Positions 19,123 through 28,859 of a stretch of 64,000 nt of DNA are shown here, in pieces; the first letter of the stretch is position 1, and each line of letters starts with the position of its first letter. Under the pieces are notes generated by a model. The model had not been told where the DNA came from. It made no database searches and worked only from the letters and a program-made list of their open reading frames with translations. Origin of the DNA: an uncultured Bacteroidota bacterium (GTDB taxonomy: Bacteria > Bacteroidota > Bacteroidia > Flavobacteriales > Flavobacteriaceae). The stretch covers positions 1 through 64,000 of the forward strand of contig CACMVZ010000002.1 in NCBI GenBank assembly GCA_902617285.1, written 5' to 3'. The translations under genes and the position numbers were made by a program.

Positions 19123-19130
19123 TACTTTTG
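19123..19130 (+). promoter_or_regulatory. -7 promoter element for the ZIP transporter
   Basis: An exact TACTTTTG match to TANNTTTG. A TTGG lies exactly 19 bp upstream (19100-19103), which fits the Bacteroidota -33 element. The predicted start near 19137 leaves a leader of about 23 nt before ATG 19160. The element sits in the 59-bp divergent gap next to crtY. Confidence 0.75.
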
Positions 19131-19159
19131 CGGATAAATAGAGTAGACAATATACAAAT

Positions 19160-19981
19160 ATGGATCAAATTATTGAATATTTCTCAAACCTAGACCCTGT
19201 ATTGGGGGCATTATACGCAACCTTATTTACTTGGGGTGTGACAGCACTTGGAGCCTCTTCTGTATTCCTCTTTAAGTCTATGAGTAGAATGGCTTTAGAT
19301 GGTATGCTCGGTTTTACTGGTGGTGTAATGGTTGCAGCTAGTTTTTGGAGTCTCTTGTCTCCTGCAATTGAAATGAGTGCCGGTGAAGGTTTTGTTAAGG
19401 TTATGCCATCCGCAATTGGATTTGGTTTAGGAGCGTTATTTATATTTGCCATTGATAAAGTTTTGCCTCATTTACATATAAATTTTAAAGAAGAGGACGC
19501 AGAGGGTATAAAAACTCCATGGAGAAGAACAACTCTTTTAACTTTAGCAATTACATTACATAATATTCCAGAAGGTCTTGCTGTAGGTGTTTTATTTGGT
19601 GGAGTTGCAGCAGGAATCCCTGAGGCATCTGTTGCAGGTGCCGTTGTACTTGCTTTTGGAATTGGACTCCAAAACTTTCCAGAAGGAATAGCAGTAGCAA
19701 TGCCACTAAGAAGGTCGGGTGTAAGCAGATTTAAAAGCTTTTGGTATGGTCAGCTTTCTGCTATTGTAGAGCCTATAGCTGCTGTTATTGGTGCGCTTGC
19801 AGTTACTTTCTTTACACCTATTTTACCTTATGCATTGGCTTTTGCTGCAGGAGCTATGATATTTGTTGTAGTAGAAGAGGTAATACCAGAAACTCAGCTT
19901 GATAAATATACAGATATAGCAACCTTAGGATTTATAGGTGGATTTATAATTATGATGATGCTAGATGTAGCACTTGGTTAA
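19160..19981 (+). CDS. ZIP family metal transporter
   Basis: A 273-residue inner-membrane carrier with about eight helices. The metal-binding HNIPEG motif on TM4 is at about 134-139, and the matching NFPEGIAVAMP on TM5 is at about 172-182. These residues bind zinc and related divalent metals in ZIP proteins. This is the bacterial GufA/ZupT-like branch. Metal preference (Zn, Fe or Mn) is not readable. It has its own promoter at 19123-19130 and overlaps the convergent thiL gene by 4 bp. Confidence 0.9.
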   Translation: MDQIIEYFSNLDPVLGALYATLFTWGVTALGASSVFLFKSMSRMALDGMLGFTGGVMVAASFWSLLSPAIEMSAGEGFVKVMPSAIGFGLGALFIFAIDKVLPHLHINFKEEDAEGIKTPWRRTTLLTLAITLHNIPEGLAVGVLFGGVAAGIPEASVAGAVVLAFGIGLQNFPEGIAVAMPLRRSGVSRFKSFWYGQLSAIVEPIAAVIGALAVTFFTPILPYALAFAAGAMIFVVVEEVIPETQLDKYTDIATLGFIGGFIIMMMLDVALG

Positions 19982-21030
19982 TTATTTTCTCTAAATGAAT
20001 CCCAACCTGAGCTACTAAGATTTATTTTTTGACCCAAGCTTGTGATCATACAATTATCATTTTTCTTATTTAAACTTGAACCGATAATTGTTAAGTAATC
20101 AGAGCTTTCAATTTTCTTTTTAAATCTTTTAGGAACGGTAAATAATAATTCATAATCTTCTCCACCATTTAGAGCCGCAATTGTTGGGCTAATCTGAAAC
20201 TCTTTACATACTTTTTTGGTTTCCTCTGAAATAGGTAATTTATCTTCATAAATATGAAAAGATAATCCTGAATTGTCTGAAAGATGATTAATTTCTGACG
20301 AAAGACCATCACTAATATCTATCATTGAAGTGGGATTTATATTTAGTTCTTTTAAGTGATTAATAATATCTACTCTTGCCTCTGGCTTTAGTTGTCTTTC
20401 AATACAATAACTATAGTTAGAAAGATCTGGTTGAGATTTAGGATTAACCTCAAAAACTTTTTTCTCTCTTTCAAGTACTTGAAGACCCATATATGCAGAT
20501 CCGAGGTCACCTGAAACTACAAGTAAATCCTCTTCCTTTGACCCTCTTCTCAATGTAAACTTATTACTTTCTGTACTTCCAATACATGTGACTGATATCA
20601 TTAGTCCTTTATTAGAAGAAGTTGTGTCACCACCAATTAAGTCAACTCCATAAAATGAACATGCAAGTTTAATTCCTTCGTAGAGCTCCTCTAAGGCTTC
20701 AATTTTAAATCTATTTGATACAGCAATCGAAACTAATACCTGTGAGGGTTTTACACTCATCGAAATTACATCAGAGATATTTACTACAACACTTTTGTAC
20801 CCAAGATGTTTTAAAGGGACATAAGATAAATCAAAATGAACACCTTCAACCAAAATATCTTGAGATATAGCTAGGTTGGTTTTATCAAAACTTAAAATTG
20901 CTGAATCATCACCAATATTAACTTTTGTAGAACTATTTTTTTTCTTAAAAGATTTTGTTATTCTTTTAATTAGTTCTTTTTCACTAATATTTTTAAGATT
21001 ATTTGAAATATCTTTTTCTGAATCATCCAT
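19978..21030 (-). CDS. thiL: Thiamine-monophosphate kinase
   Basis: ThiL phosphorylates thiamine monophosphate to the active diphosphate. The 350-residue product has the PurM/ThiL fold signatures: NIGDDSAIL near 37-45, SQDILVEGVHFD near 55-66, LIGGDTTSS, DISDGLSSEI and NGGEDYELLFTVP. A -7 element (TAATTTTG) ends only about 5 bp before the ATG, so the mRNA is predicted to start at or almost at the start codon. The 3' end overlaps the ZIP gene tail-to-tail by 4 bp. Confidence 0.94.
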   Translation of the reverse strand: MDDSEKDISNNLKNISEKELIKRITKSFKKKNSSTKVNIGDDSAILSFDKTNLAISQDILVEGVHFDLSYVPLKHLGYKSVVVNISDVISMSVKPSQVLVSIAVSNRFKIEALEELYEGIKLACSFYGVDLIGGDTTSSNKGLMISVTCIGSTESNKFTLRRGSKEEDLLVVSGDLGSAYMGLQVLEREKKVFEVNPKSQPDLSNYSYCIERQLKPEARVDIINHLKELNINPTSMIDISDGLSSEINHLSDNSGLSFHIYEDKLPISEETKKVCKEFQISPTIAALNGGEDYELLFTVPKRFKKKIESSDYLTIIGSSLNKKNDNCMITSLGQKINLSSSGWDSFRENN

Positions 21031-21034
21031 TGTT

Positions 21035-21042
21035 CAAAATTA
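21035..21042 (-). promoter_or_regulatory. -7 promoter element for thiL (leaderless transcript predicted)
   Basis: The minus strand reads TAATTTTG, an exact TANNTTTG match. The thiL ATG (21030) is only 4 bases past its last G, so transcription would begin at or within a few bases of the start codon. No good -33 element is seen at the ideal spacing. Confidence 0.55.
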
Positions 21043-21134
21043 ACTTAATTGAACCATTTATTTTATTTATAAATCATAACATAATTATGGATTTATTAAC
21101 ACTTAGAAATATTCCATAAACCCTGATTTAATTG

Positions 21135-21142
21135 TATATTTG
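21135..21142 (+). promoter_or_regulatory. -7 promoter element for the suf operon
   Basis: TATATTTG matches TANNTTTG exactly and lies 25 bp before the sufB ATG at 21168. It falls inside the short in-frame extension that starts at TTG 21132, which rules that extension out as translated sequence. The rest of the 137-bp thiL-sufB gap shows no other gene or hairpin that I can support. Confidence 0.7.
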
Positions 21143-21167
21143 CCAAAAGTTATCAAGGATTTTTTTT

Positions 21168-22613
21168 ATGGCATATACTGAAGAAGAATTAAAAAAACAG
21201 CTTGAAACCAAAGAGTATGAATATGGTTTTTATACAGAGATAGACTCTGAGACATTCCCTGTTGGTTTAAATGAAGAAATTGTAAAAGCAATTTCAAAGA
21301 AAAAAAATGAGCCAAAATGGATGACTGATTGGAGATTGGATGCATACTTTACATGGAAATCTATGGAAGAACCCAATTGGTCAAATCTAAAGTATGCAAA
21401 ACCTAACTTCCAAGATATTTCATATTACTCAGCACCAAAAAAGAAACCAGATTTAAAATCACTTGACGAAGTTGATCCTGAGCTTTTAAAGACATTCGAT
21501 AAGCTTGGAATATCTATTGACGAACAAAAAAGACTCAGTGGTGTTGCGATGGACGTTGTTGTTGATTCTGTTTCGGTAGCTACCACTTTCAAGGATACAC
21601 TTGAAGAGAAAGGAATTATATTCTGCTCAATATCTGAAGCTATTCAAAACCACCCTGAATTAGTAAGAAAATATATTGGAACAGTGGTTCCAAAAAAAGA
21701 TAACTATTACGCTGCATTGAATTCTGCGGTTTTCTCTGATGGCTCTTTTTGTTACATTCCTAAGGGTGTTAAATGCCCAATGGAATTATCAACTTACTTT
21801 AGAATAAATCAAGCAGGTACTGGACAATTTGAGAGAACATTAGTAATAGCTGACAAGTCAAGCTACGTTAGTTATCTTGAAGGCTGTACTGCTCCTTCAA
21901 GAGATGAAAATCAACTTCATGCTGCTGTTGTTGAGTTAATTGCTCTAGATGATGCAGAGATTAAATATTCAACTGTTCAAAATTGGTTTCCTGGAGATAA
22001 AAAAGGAAAAGGAGGAGTCTATAATTTTGTTACAAAAAGAGGTATATGTCACGAAAGGTCAAAAATATCTTGGACTCAGGTTGAAACTGGTTCTGCTGTT
22101 ACATGGAAATATCCATCTTGTATCTTAAAAGGTAATAATTCGATTGGTGAGTTTTACTCTATTGCTGTTACAAACAATTTTCAACAAGCAGATACAGGAA
22201 CTAAAATGATACACATAGGAAAGAATACCAAAAGTACTATTATTTCTAAAGGTATCTCAGCTGGAAAATCTCAGAACAGCTATCGAGGACTCGTACAAAT
22301 TTCACCTCTTGCTAAAAATGCACGAAACTTCTCTCAGTGTGATTCATTATTAATGGGGAATAAATGTGGAGCTCACACATTTCCATACATTGAAGTTCAA
22401 AATAAAACTGCCCAAATTGAGCATGAAGCTACAACTAGTAAAATTGGTGAGGACCAAATATTCTATTGTAATCAAAGGGGTATTGACACAGAAAAAGCTA
22501 TTGCACTAATAGTTAATGGCTTTAGTAAAGAAGTTCTAAATAAATTACCTATGGAATTTGCTGTTGAAGCACAAAAATTACTGGAAATCTCTCTTGAGGG
22601 ATCAGTTGGATAA
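21168..22613 (+). CDS. sufB: Fe-S cluster assembly scaffold SufB
   Basis: SufB is the main scaffold of the SufBCD complex on which new Fe-S clusters form. It is 481 residues from ATG 21168, a length typical of the family; the promoter at 21135-21142 excludes the upstream TTG. It begins [20 protein letters not shown]. The beta-helix core carries the SufB motifs [19 protein letters not shown] and [19 protein letters not shown]. It is first in sufB-C-D-S-E, with 9 bp to sufC. Confidence 0.96.
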   Translation: MAYTEEELKKQLETKEYEYGFYTEIDSETFPVGLNEEIVKAISKKKNEPKWMTDWRLDAYFTWKSMEEPNWSNLKYAKPNFQDISYYSAPKKKPDLKSLDEVDPELLKTFDKLGISIDEQKRLSGVAMDVVVDSVSVATTFKDTLEEKGIIFCSISEAIQNHPELVRKYIGTVVPKKDNYYAALNSAVFSDGSFCYIPKGVKCPMELSTYFRINQAGTGQFERTLVIADKSSYVSYLEGCTAPSRDENQLHAAVVELIALDDAEIKYSTVQNWFPGDKKGKGGVYNFVTKRGICHERSKISWTQVETGSAVTWKYPSCILKGNNSIGEFYSIAVTNNFQQADTGTKMIHIGKNTKSTIISKGISAGKSQNSYRGLVQISPLAKNARNFSQCDSLLMGNKCGAHTFPYIEVQNKTAQIEHEATTSKIGEDQIFYCNQRGIDTEKAIALIVNGFSKEVLNKLPMEFAVEAQKLLEISLEGSVG

Positions 22614-22622
22614 AATTAAGAT

Positions 22623-23372
22623 ATGTTAGAAATAAATAATTTACATTGTAAAATAGAAGGTAGATCAATTTTAAAGGGAATAAACCTGAAAATTAATCAA
22701 GGTGAAATTCATGCAATTATGGGTCCCAATGGTTCAGGTAAAAGTACACTTGCTAATGTTATATCAGGGCATGAAGATTACGAAATCACAAAAGGAAATA
22801 TCTTCTTTAAAGATCAAGAAATTAATGAATTTAGTCCGGAGGAGAGAGCACATGAAGGAGTGTTTATGTCATTTCAATATCCTGTAGAGATTCCAGGAGT
22901 TACAGTAACTAATTTTGTTAAGACTGCTATAAATGAATCTAGGAAATCAAAAGGTTTAGATGAAATGCCTTCTAGTGAAATGCTTAAAAAGATAAGAGAA
23001 AAAGCAGCCTTACTAGAAATAGATTCAAATTTTTTGTCAAGATCTCTTAATGAAGGTTTCTCTGGAGGTGAAAAGAAAAGAAATGAAATTTTTCAAATGG
23101 CAATGATGGAACCTGAATTAGCTGTTCTTGATGAAACTGATTCCGGTTTAGATATTGATGCACTAAAGATAGTTGCAAATGGGGTTATTAAGTGCAGTAA
23201 TGATAATAATTCTGTCTTAGTAATTACTCATTACCAAAGGCTACTTGACTATATCGTCCCAGATTATGTCCATATAGTAATGGATGGTAAAGTGGTGAAG
23301 TCCGGAGATAAAGACCTAGCAAAAAAAATTGAAGAAATAGGGTACGATTGGTTAAAAAATGAAAAGTCATAA
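22623..23372 (+). CDS. sufC: Fe-S cluster assembly ATPase SufC
   Basis: The ABC-type ATPase of the SufBCD complex; 249 residues. Walker A is GPNGSGKST (about 35-43). The SufC-specific signature is FSGGEKKRNEIFQM (about 149-162). Walker B is LAVLDETDSGLDIDALK. SufC has no membrane partner and drives conformational change in SufB/SufD. The final codons overlap a possible upstream sufD start, but the better sufD ATG lies just past the sufC stop. Confidence 0.97.
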   Translation: MLEINNLHCKIEGRSILKGINLKINQGEIHAIMGPNGSGKSTLANVISGHEDYEITKGNIFFKDQEINEFSPEERAHEGVFMSFQYPVEIPGVTVTNFVKTAINESRKSKGLDEMPSSEMLKKIREKAALLEIDSNFLSRSLNEGFSGGEKKRNEIFQMAMMEPELAVLDETDSGLDIDALKIVANGVIKCSNDNNSVLVITHYQRLLDYIVPDYVHIVMDGKVVKSGDKDLAKKIEEIGYDWLKNEKS

Positions 23373-23373
23373 T

Positions 23374-24690
23374 ATGAACTTTCAAGAAAAATTATTGGAT
23401 TCTTTTATTGCTTTTGAACAAGATGTTGATTTGTTAAATCCAATTCATAAGGACAGAAAGGATGCATTAAAAAGGTTTGAAGAATTAGGATTTCCATCAA
23501 AAAAAGATGAATCATGGAAGTATACCTCTTTAAAGTCATTAGTTCAAAAAGACTACAATTTATATGCAAAATCTGAAACTAATGTTGAATTAAAAGATGT
23601 AAAAAAATATCTGCTTAATGATATTGACTCATTTAAAATTGTATTTATAGATGGGGTTTACAGTCCATTCCTTTCAAAAACTACTCATGATGGTAAGGAC
23701 ATATGTGTTCTTTCAGCTGCATTGTCAAAAGATAAGTACAATAAAAGGATTAAGAAATATTTTAATAAAGTAGTTCCAAGCTCAGAAAGCCTAGCATCTT
23801 TAAACACCTCTTACACAAAAGAAGGTGCGTACATCTATATTCCGGAAGGTATCTGTCCTGAAGATCCAGTGCAAATAATGCATTTTTCAACAGGAAATCA
23901 AAACTCAATTTGGCTACAACCTAGAAATCTAATAATTGCTGATAAAGGATCTAAAATTGAAGTAATTGAAAGACATCAAAGTCTCAAAGACCACTCAGTT
24001 GTTACTAACAGTCTAACCGAAATTTACGCTGAAAAAAATGCTTTTGTAGACTATTACAAGATCCAAAATGATTTAAACACATCAAGCCTAATTGATAATA
24101 CATTTATAAGTCAGGAAAGAGACAGTAATGTTAGTGTTCACACATTTTCTTTTGGCGGTAAACTAACAAGAAATAATCTTAATTTTTATCACAAAGGTGA
24201 AAATATTCAATCTACCTTAAAAGGCATTACAATTTTAGAGGCAAATCAGCATGTTGATCATAATACACTTGTAAATCATGCGCAACCTAACTGTGAGAGT
24301 CATCAGGATTATAAAGGAATTTTTTCAGATAGATCAGTAGGTGTATTTAACGGCAAAATTATTGTAGATAAAATTGCGCAAAAAACTAATGCTTTTCAGC
24401 AGAATAATAATATTTTGATTGATAACAAATCTAAAGTTAATACTAAACCTCAACTTGAAATTTTTGCCGATGATGTAAAATGTTCCCATGGTTGTACAGT
24501 AGGACAACTTGATAAGGAAGCACTTTTCTATTTGAAAACAAGAGGAATCCCAGAAAAAGAGGCTAAAGCACTTCTTACCTATGCATTTGCAAATAATGTA
24601 TTAGAAAGTGTTAACATCCCTAATTTAAAAAGAAGAATAAATTCACTGATTGCCAATAAACTTGGAGTAAATCTTGGTTTTGACCTATAA
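23374..24690 (+). CDS. sufD: Fe-S cluster assembly protein SufD
   Basis: The SufB paralogue that completes the SufBC2D scaffold; 438 residues. The conserved C-terminal beta-helix block includes VDHNTLVNHAQPNCESHQDYKG, SVGVFNGKIIVDKIAQKTNAFQQNNN and CSHGCTVGQLD. I place the start at ATG 23374, 1 bp after the sufC stop. An in-frame ATG at 23359 inside sufC would add five residues. The stop is followed directly by the sufS ATG. Confidence 0.94.
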   Translation: MNFQEKLLDSFIAFEQDVDLLNPIHKDRKDALKRFEELGFPSKKDESWKYTSLKSLVQKDYNLYAKSETNVELKDVKKYLLNDIDSFKIVFIDGVYSPFLSKTTHDGKDICVLSAALSKDKYNKRIKKYFNKVVPSSESLASLNTSYTKEGAYIYIPEGICPEDPVQIMHFSTGNQNSIWLQPRNLIIADKGSKIEVIERHQSLKDHSVVTNSLTEIYAEKNAFVDYYKIQNDLNTSSLIDNTFISQERDSNVSVHTFSFGGKLTRNNLNFYHKGENIQSTLKGITILEANQHVDHNTLVNHAQPNCESHQDYKGIFSDRSVGVFNGKIIVDKIAQKTNAFQQNNNILIDNKSKVNTKPQLEIFADDVKCSHGCTVGQLDKEALFYLKTRGIPEKEAKALLTYAFANNVLESVNIPNLKRRINSLIANKLGVNLGFDL

Positions 24691-25905
24691 ATGTTTGATG
24701 TATACAAAATAAGAGAAGATTTTCCCATACTAGATCGAAAAGTAAATAATACTGATCTTGTATATTTCGATAATGCTGCAACTTCTCAAACTCCAATACA
24801 AGTTATAGATGCGATTTCAGATTACTACAAAAAATTCAATTCAAATATTCATAGAGGCCTTCATTCACTTAGTGCTGATGCTACAAGCCAGTATGAAGAA
24901 TCAAGAACAAAAGTTCGAAAGCATTTTGGAGTCTCTGAAAATCATGAAATAATTTTTACTTCTGGAACAACACATGGAATTAATATTGTTTCCTCTGGTT
25001 TACAAAGTATTTTGACACAAGACGACGAAATAATTATCTCTGCAATGGAGCATCACTCCAACATAGTTCCTTGGCAGATGCTTTGTGAGAAAACTGGTGC
25101 GACTATGAAAGTTATTCCAATTAAAAATGATGGAACTTTAGATATTGATGAATATAAATCAATGCTTAACCCAAAAGTTAAATTTGTTTTTGTTAATCAT
25201 GTATCTAATACCCTTGGGACTATAAATCCAATAGAACTTATAATTGAGTTAGCTCATAAGAACAATTCACAAGTATTAATTGATGGAGCTCAAGGTGCAG
25301 CACATATAAAAATCAATCTCAATGAATTAAATGTGGACTATTACGTTGCTTCAGCACATAAATTGTGTGGTCCTACCGGCGTTGGCTTTCTATATGGAAA
25401 ATCAGAACTTTTAAACTCACTTCCTGCTTATCAAGGTGGAGGTGAAATGATTTCAAATGTAACTTTTGAAAAAACTGAATATGCTGATCTACCTCATAAA
25501 TTTGAAGCAGGAACACCTAATATAGCAGGAGTAATAGCTTTTGGAGTTGCACTTGACTATATGAATTCAATAGGATTTGATAATATCGAAAACCATGAAA
25601 AAGAACTTCTAGATTATGCAACCGAAAATCTAAAAAAAATTGATGGTATAAAAATCTACGGTGACAACAACCAAAAAATATCTGTAATATCATTTAACAT
25701 TGGTCATCACCATCCATCTGATATTGGTTCAATTCTTGATCAGTTTGGAATTGCTGTAAGAACAGGTCAACATTGTACTCAACCAATAATGGATTTCTAC
25801 AAAATACCAGGTACTGTTCGAGCATCTTTCTCTTTTTATAATACAAAGAGTGAAATTGATTTATTCATCGAAGCTTTGATAAAAGCATCTAAAATGTTGG
25901 GATAA
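24691..25905 (+). CDS. sufS: Cysteine desulfurase SufS
   Basis: A PLP enzyme releasing sulfur from cysteine for Fe-S assembly; 404 residues. The PLP lysine lies in SAHKLCGPTGVGFLYG (about 221-236). The catalytic cysteine is in VRTGQHCTQP near residue 360, in the short-loop arrangement of the SufS/group II type, which hands persulfide to SufE. HHSNIVPWQ and NHVSNTLGT are further family hallmarks. It lies between sufD and sufE. Confidence 0.96.
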   Translation: MFDVYKIREDFPILDRKVNNTDLVYFDNAATSQTPIQVIDAISDYYKKFNSNIHRGLHSLSADATSQYEESRTKVRKHFGVSENHEIIFTSGTTHGINIVSSGLQSILTQDDEIIISAMEHHSNIVPWQMLCEKTGATMKVIPIKNDGTLDIDEYKSMLNPKVKFVFVNHVSNTLGTINPIELIIELAHKNNSQVLIDGAQGAAHIKINLNELNVDYYVASAHKLCGPTGVGFLYGKSELLNSLPAYQGGGEMISNVTFEKTEYADLPHKFEAGTPNIAGVIAFGVALDYMNSIGFDNIENHEKELLDYATENLKKIDGIKIYGDNNQKISVISFNIGHHHPSDIGSILDQFGIAVRTGQHCTQPIMDFYKIPGTVRASFSFYNTKSEIDLFIEALIKASKMLG

Positions 25906-25921
25906 TTCATTAATTTTAAAT

Positions 25922-26344
25922 GTGCGAACAATACAGCAGATACAAAATGAAATTATTGATGAGTTTGATTTTTTTGAGGATTGGTCCGAAAAATATCAAT
26001 ACTTAATTGATTTAGGGAAAAATCTTCCCAATTTTGACAACAAGTCAAGAATAGATTCAAATCTAATAAAAGGATGTCAAAGCAAAGTTTGGTTAAATTC
26101 ATCTTTTAAGAATAACACAGTTATATTTGAAGCTGATAGTGATGCTATTATATCAAAAGGAATTATTTCTCTTTTAATTAGGGTCTTTTCAGGTCATAGA
26201 CCAGAGGATATTTTAGAAGCAAAAATTGATTTTATTGAAAAAATTGGATTAAATACTCATCTATCTCAAACCAGAGCAAATGGTTTATTAGCTATGATAA
26301 AACAAATTAAAATATATGCCTTAGCATATCAATCTAAAAGGTAG
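25922..26344 (+). CDS. sufE: Sulfur acceptor protein SufE
   Basis: SufE takes the persulfide from SufS through its cysteine; 140 residues. The acceptor is Cys52 in LIKGCQSKVWL. The N-terminal IQNEIIDEFDFFEDW matches SufE. Translation must start at GTG 25922. An ATG two bases upstream (25920) is in another frame and does not give SufE. The overlapping out-of-frame ATG/GTG pair (ATGTG) may tune the yield. Confidence 0.94.
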   Translation: MRTIQQIQNEIIDEFDFFEDWSEKYQYLIDLGKNLPNFDNKSRIDSNLIKGCQSKVWLNSSFKNNTVIFEADSDAIISKGIISLLIRVFSGHRPEDILEAKIDFIEKIGLNTHLSQTRANGLLAMIKQIKIYALAYQSKR

Positions 26345-26347
26345 AAC

Positions 26348-26674
26348 ATGTCAAAAAATAAAATGAATTCACAAGATCTAGGCGAAAAAATTGTAAAAGA
26401 ATTGAAATCAATTTTTGATCCTGAAATTCCAGTTGATATTTATGAGCTAGGATTAATCTATGATGTTTTTGTAAACGAGGATAATGAAGTTAAAATCCTA
26501 ATGACTTTAACTACACCAAACTGTCCAGTTGCAGAAACCTTGCCCCAAGAAGTTGAAGAGAAAATTAAGTCTATTGATGAGGTTAAAACAGCCGAAGTTG
26601 AGATCACCTTTGATCCACCGTGGACTAAAGATTTAATGAGTGAAGAAGCAAAACTAGAACTAGGATTTTTGTAG
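26348..26674 (+). CDS. DUF59 / MIP18-like Fe-S assembly protein (SufT-like)
   Basis: A 108-residue DUF59 protein. The family core is DPEIPVDIYELGLIYDV (about 20-36), with TTPNCPVAETLPQEV carrying the conserved cysteine (near 58). Members help mature Fe-S proteins, and its position 3 bp after sufE supports that role. A PaaD-type role is unlikely because no phenylacetate genes are present. It closes the suf part of the operon. DUF3078 follows 6 bp later. Confidence 0.92.
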   Translation: MSKNKMNSQDLGEKIVKELKSIFDPEIPVDIYELGLIYDVFVNEDNEVKILMTLTTPNCPVAETLPQEVEEKIKSIDEVKTAEVEITFDPPWTKDLMSEEAKLELGFL

Positions 26675-26680
26675 AAATTA

Positions 26681-27559
26681 ATGAAAAACAATTTATTCAT
26701 TTTCTTTCTTGCTTTAAGCGTAAATCTTTATTCACAAGAATCAACACCCAAAGATTCACTATGGACGACAAAAGGAAATGTTGCATTATTATTAAATCAA
26801 ACTGGATTTAGTGATTGGGTTGGAGGTGGAACAAATAATTTTTCCGGAACTATAAAATTTGATTATGAATGGGAATATACAAACCTTGGTTGGAATTGGT
26901 TAACTAATTTTGAGTCAGCATATGGTTTAGCAAAGTTTAAAAATGCACCATTTGCAAGAAAAATTGATGATAGGGTATTAATCCAGTCAATTATTGGTAA
27001 AGAGTTCTCAAAGAATTTATCTTTCTCTGCATTTTTTAATTTTACATCGCAAATAGGTAAAGGCTATAAATACAAAAAGGACTCTCAGAACAATGAAATA
27101 AGAGAATTAACAACTCAAGCCTTTTCACCAGCATACTTTCAAATAGGATCTGGTTTTCTGTGGAAGAAAAGTGAAAAGTTATGGCTTAATTATTCTCCAA
27201 TTGCATCAAGATTAATTTTAGTTAGCAAGAGATTTACTGAGAATTTAACCGATAATGAAAAATATTTTGGTGTTGATAAAAATAAATCATCACGTTATGA
27301 ATTAGGGGCAAACTTGACATTTCATTCCCAAGGCTCAATTTTTGAGAATGTTAATTACAGACAAGATCTAAAGCTTTTCTCAAATTATTTAGAAGAGGCC
27401 TCAAACGTCGACCTTGATTATCTTGTTCAGATTGATTTTGATGTAAACCCTCTGTTATCAACTCAATTAATTTTTCAATTAATTTATGATGATAATGCAG
27501 TATCTAGACTACAGGTTAGAGAAGTATTTGGTATAGGAGCTCAACTAAAATTAAATTAG
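26681..27559 (+). CDS. DUF3078 domain outer-membrane-type protein
   Basis: A 292-residue secreted protein of the Bacteroidota family DUF3078. The signal peptide is MKKNNLFIFFLALSVNLYSQ-like (about 1-18). The mature part has the family LNQTGFSDWVGGGTNNFSGT segment and alternating aromatic strands ending in an amphipathic strand, as in a small beta-barrel. The function of the family is not established. It sits 6 bp after the DUF59 gene and 1 bp before a glycosyltransferase, so it is co-transcribed with suf genes. Confidence 0.85.
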   Translation: MKNNLFIFFLALSVNLYSQESTPKDSLWTTKGNVALLLNQTGFSDWVGGGTNNFSGTIKFDYEWEYTNLGWNWLTNFESAYGLAKFKNAPFARKIDDRVLIQSIIGKEFSKNLSFSAFFNFTSQIGKGYKYKKDSQNNEIRELTTQAFSPAYFQIGSGFLWKKSEKLWLNYSPIASRLILVSKRFTENLTDNEKYFGVDKNKSSRYELGANLTFHSQGSIFENVNYRQDLKLFSNYLEEASNVDLDYLVQIDFDVNPLLSTQLIFQLIYDDNAVSRLQVREVFGIGAQLKLN

Positions 27560-27560
27560 T

Positions 27561-28859
27561 TTGAATTCTAAACTAAATATTTTAATAATTACTTACTATT
27601 GGCCACCATCAGGTGGATCAGGTGTCCAGAGATGGATGTATTTTTCAAAGTATTTAAAAAAAATGGGACATAATCCTATTGTGGTTACAGTAGATGAAAA
27701 ATATGCATCATACAATCAAAAGGACTACTCGCTATTAAATGAAATTGATAATATTGAAACATATAAAACAAAAAGTTTTGATCTTCTAAAACTATACTCA
27801 TTTATAAAATCTGGAAATACAACAAAAAGTATACCTCAATCATATATTCCAAATAAATCATTCTTTGATAAGTTTACATCATTTATAAGACTTAATTTCT
27901 TCATCCCTGACTCAAGAGTTGGCTGGAATAAGTATGCATATAAAAAAGTTATAAATATAATTAGTAATAAAAAGATTGATTGTCTAATTACAACTGGTCC
28001 CCCACATTCAACCCACTTAGTAGGACTAAAAATTAAAAATAAATATAAACTCAAATGGATAGTTGATTTAAGAGATCCATGGACCGAAATATTTTATTTA
28101 AAAAATAGATTTAGATTTCCTTTTTCAAAGCAAAAGAACAAAAAACTTGAATCAGAAGTATTAGAAAATTCTGATGCAATTATTACTACAGTTGGAGAAA
28201 AATATCATAAAATTCTATCTGCCAAAGTGTCTGATAAAGAAAAAATATTTAAGATTTATAATGGATTTGATAAATCAGTTTATGAGAAAATTAGTATTAA
28301 TAAAACAAATCAGTTTAATATTGTTTTTACAGGTGTCTTATCCAAAAATCATAATTATAAAGTGTTTAAAGATGCAATTGAATTATTAAATCCGAAAAGA
28401 AATAGGCTTAGGATAAAGTTAATTTTAGCTGGCAGAATTGATATGGATTTAAAAAATATTTTTTCTAAAAATATAGAAATAGATTACAAAGGATATGTAA
28501 ATCATGAAGAGGCAATCAGGTTAATAAAATCATCTCATTTACTTATTAACTTCGTGTATGAAAATACTGAGGAAACAGATATGTTATCAGGGAAAATTAC
28601 AGAATATGTTGCAAGTGGTTCACCAATTATTAATTTTTCAAATTCTAGCAAGGAATCTGAATATGTTTTAAAGTTTTCAAAGAAGTCATTTAATGCAAAT
28701 TCTTCTTCTCTAAAGAAAGTTGTAAAATTCATAAATGATGAATATAATGATTGGATTGCAGGAAAATACCAAAAAAGCCCTACAGATAACATCGACTCTT
28801 TATCAAGAGAGAGTCTGACAAAGAGACTACTTGATATTATTAATATAATTAACTCTTAG
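27561..28859 (+). CDS. Family 4-type glycosyltransferase
   Basis: A 432-residue GT-B fold transferase. The N-terminal Rossmann half starts NILIITYYWPPSGGSGVQRW (residues 5-24), with the glycine-rich acceptor loop. The C-terminal nucleotide-sugar half carries the block around GKITEYVASGSPIINF (about 350-365), with an E-x7-type donor motif. TTG at 27561 is the only start that keeps the essential N-terminal strand, and it is 1 bp after the DUF3078 stop. It probably makes cell-surface polysaccharide or glycolipid; the acceptor is unknown. The end overlaps convergent nadD by 11 bp. Confidence 0.87.
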   Translation: MNSKLNILIITYYWPPSGGSGVQRWMYFSKYLKKMGHNPIVVTVDEKYASYNQKDYSLLNEIDNIETYKTKSFDLLKLYSFIKSGNTTKSIPQSYIPNKSFFDKFTSFIRLNFFIPDSRVGWNKYAYKKVINIISNKKIDCLITTGPPHSTHLVGLKIKNKYKLKWIVDLRDPWTEIFYLKNRFRFPFSKQKNKKLESEVLENSDAIITTVGEKYHKILSAKVSDKEKIFKIYNGFDKSVYEKISINKTNQFNIVFTGVLSKNHNYKVFKDAIELLNPKRNRLRIKLILAGRIDMDLKNIFSKNIEIDYKGYVNHEEAIRLIKSSHLLINFVYENTEETDMLSGKITEYVASGSPIINFSNSSKESEYVLKFSKKSFNANSSSLKKVVKFINDEYNDWIAGKYQKSPTDNIDSLSRESLTKRLLDIINIINS

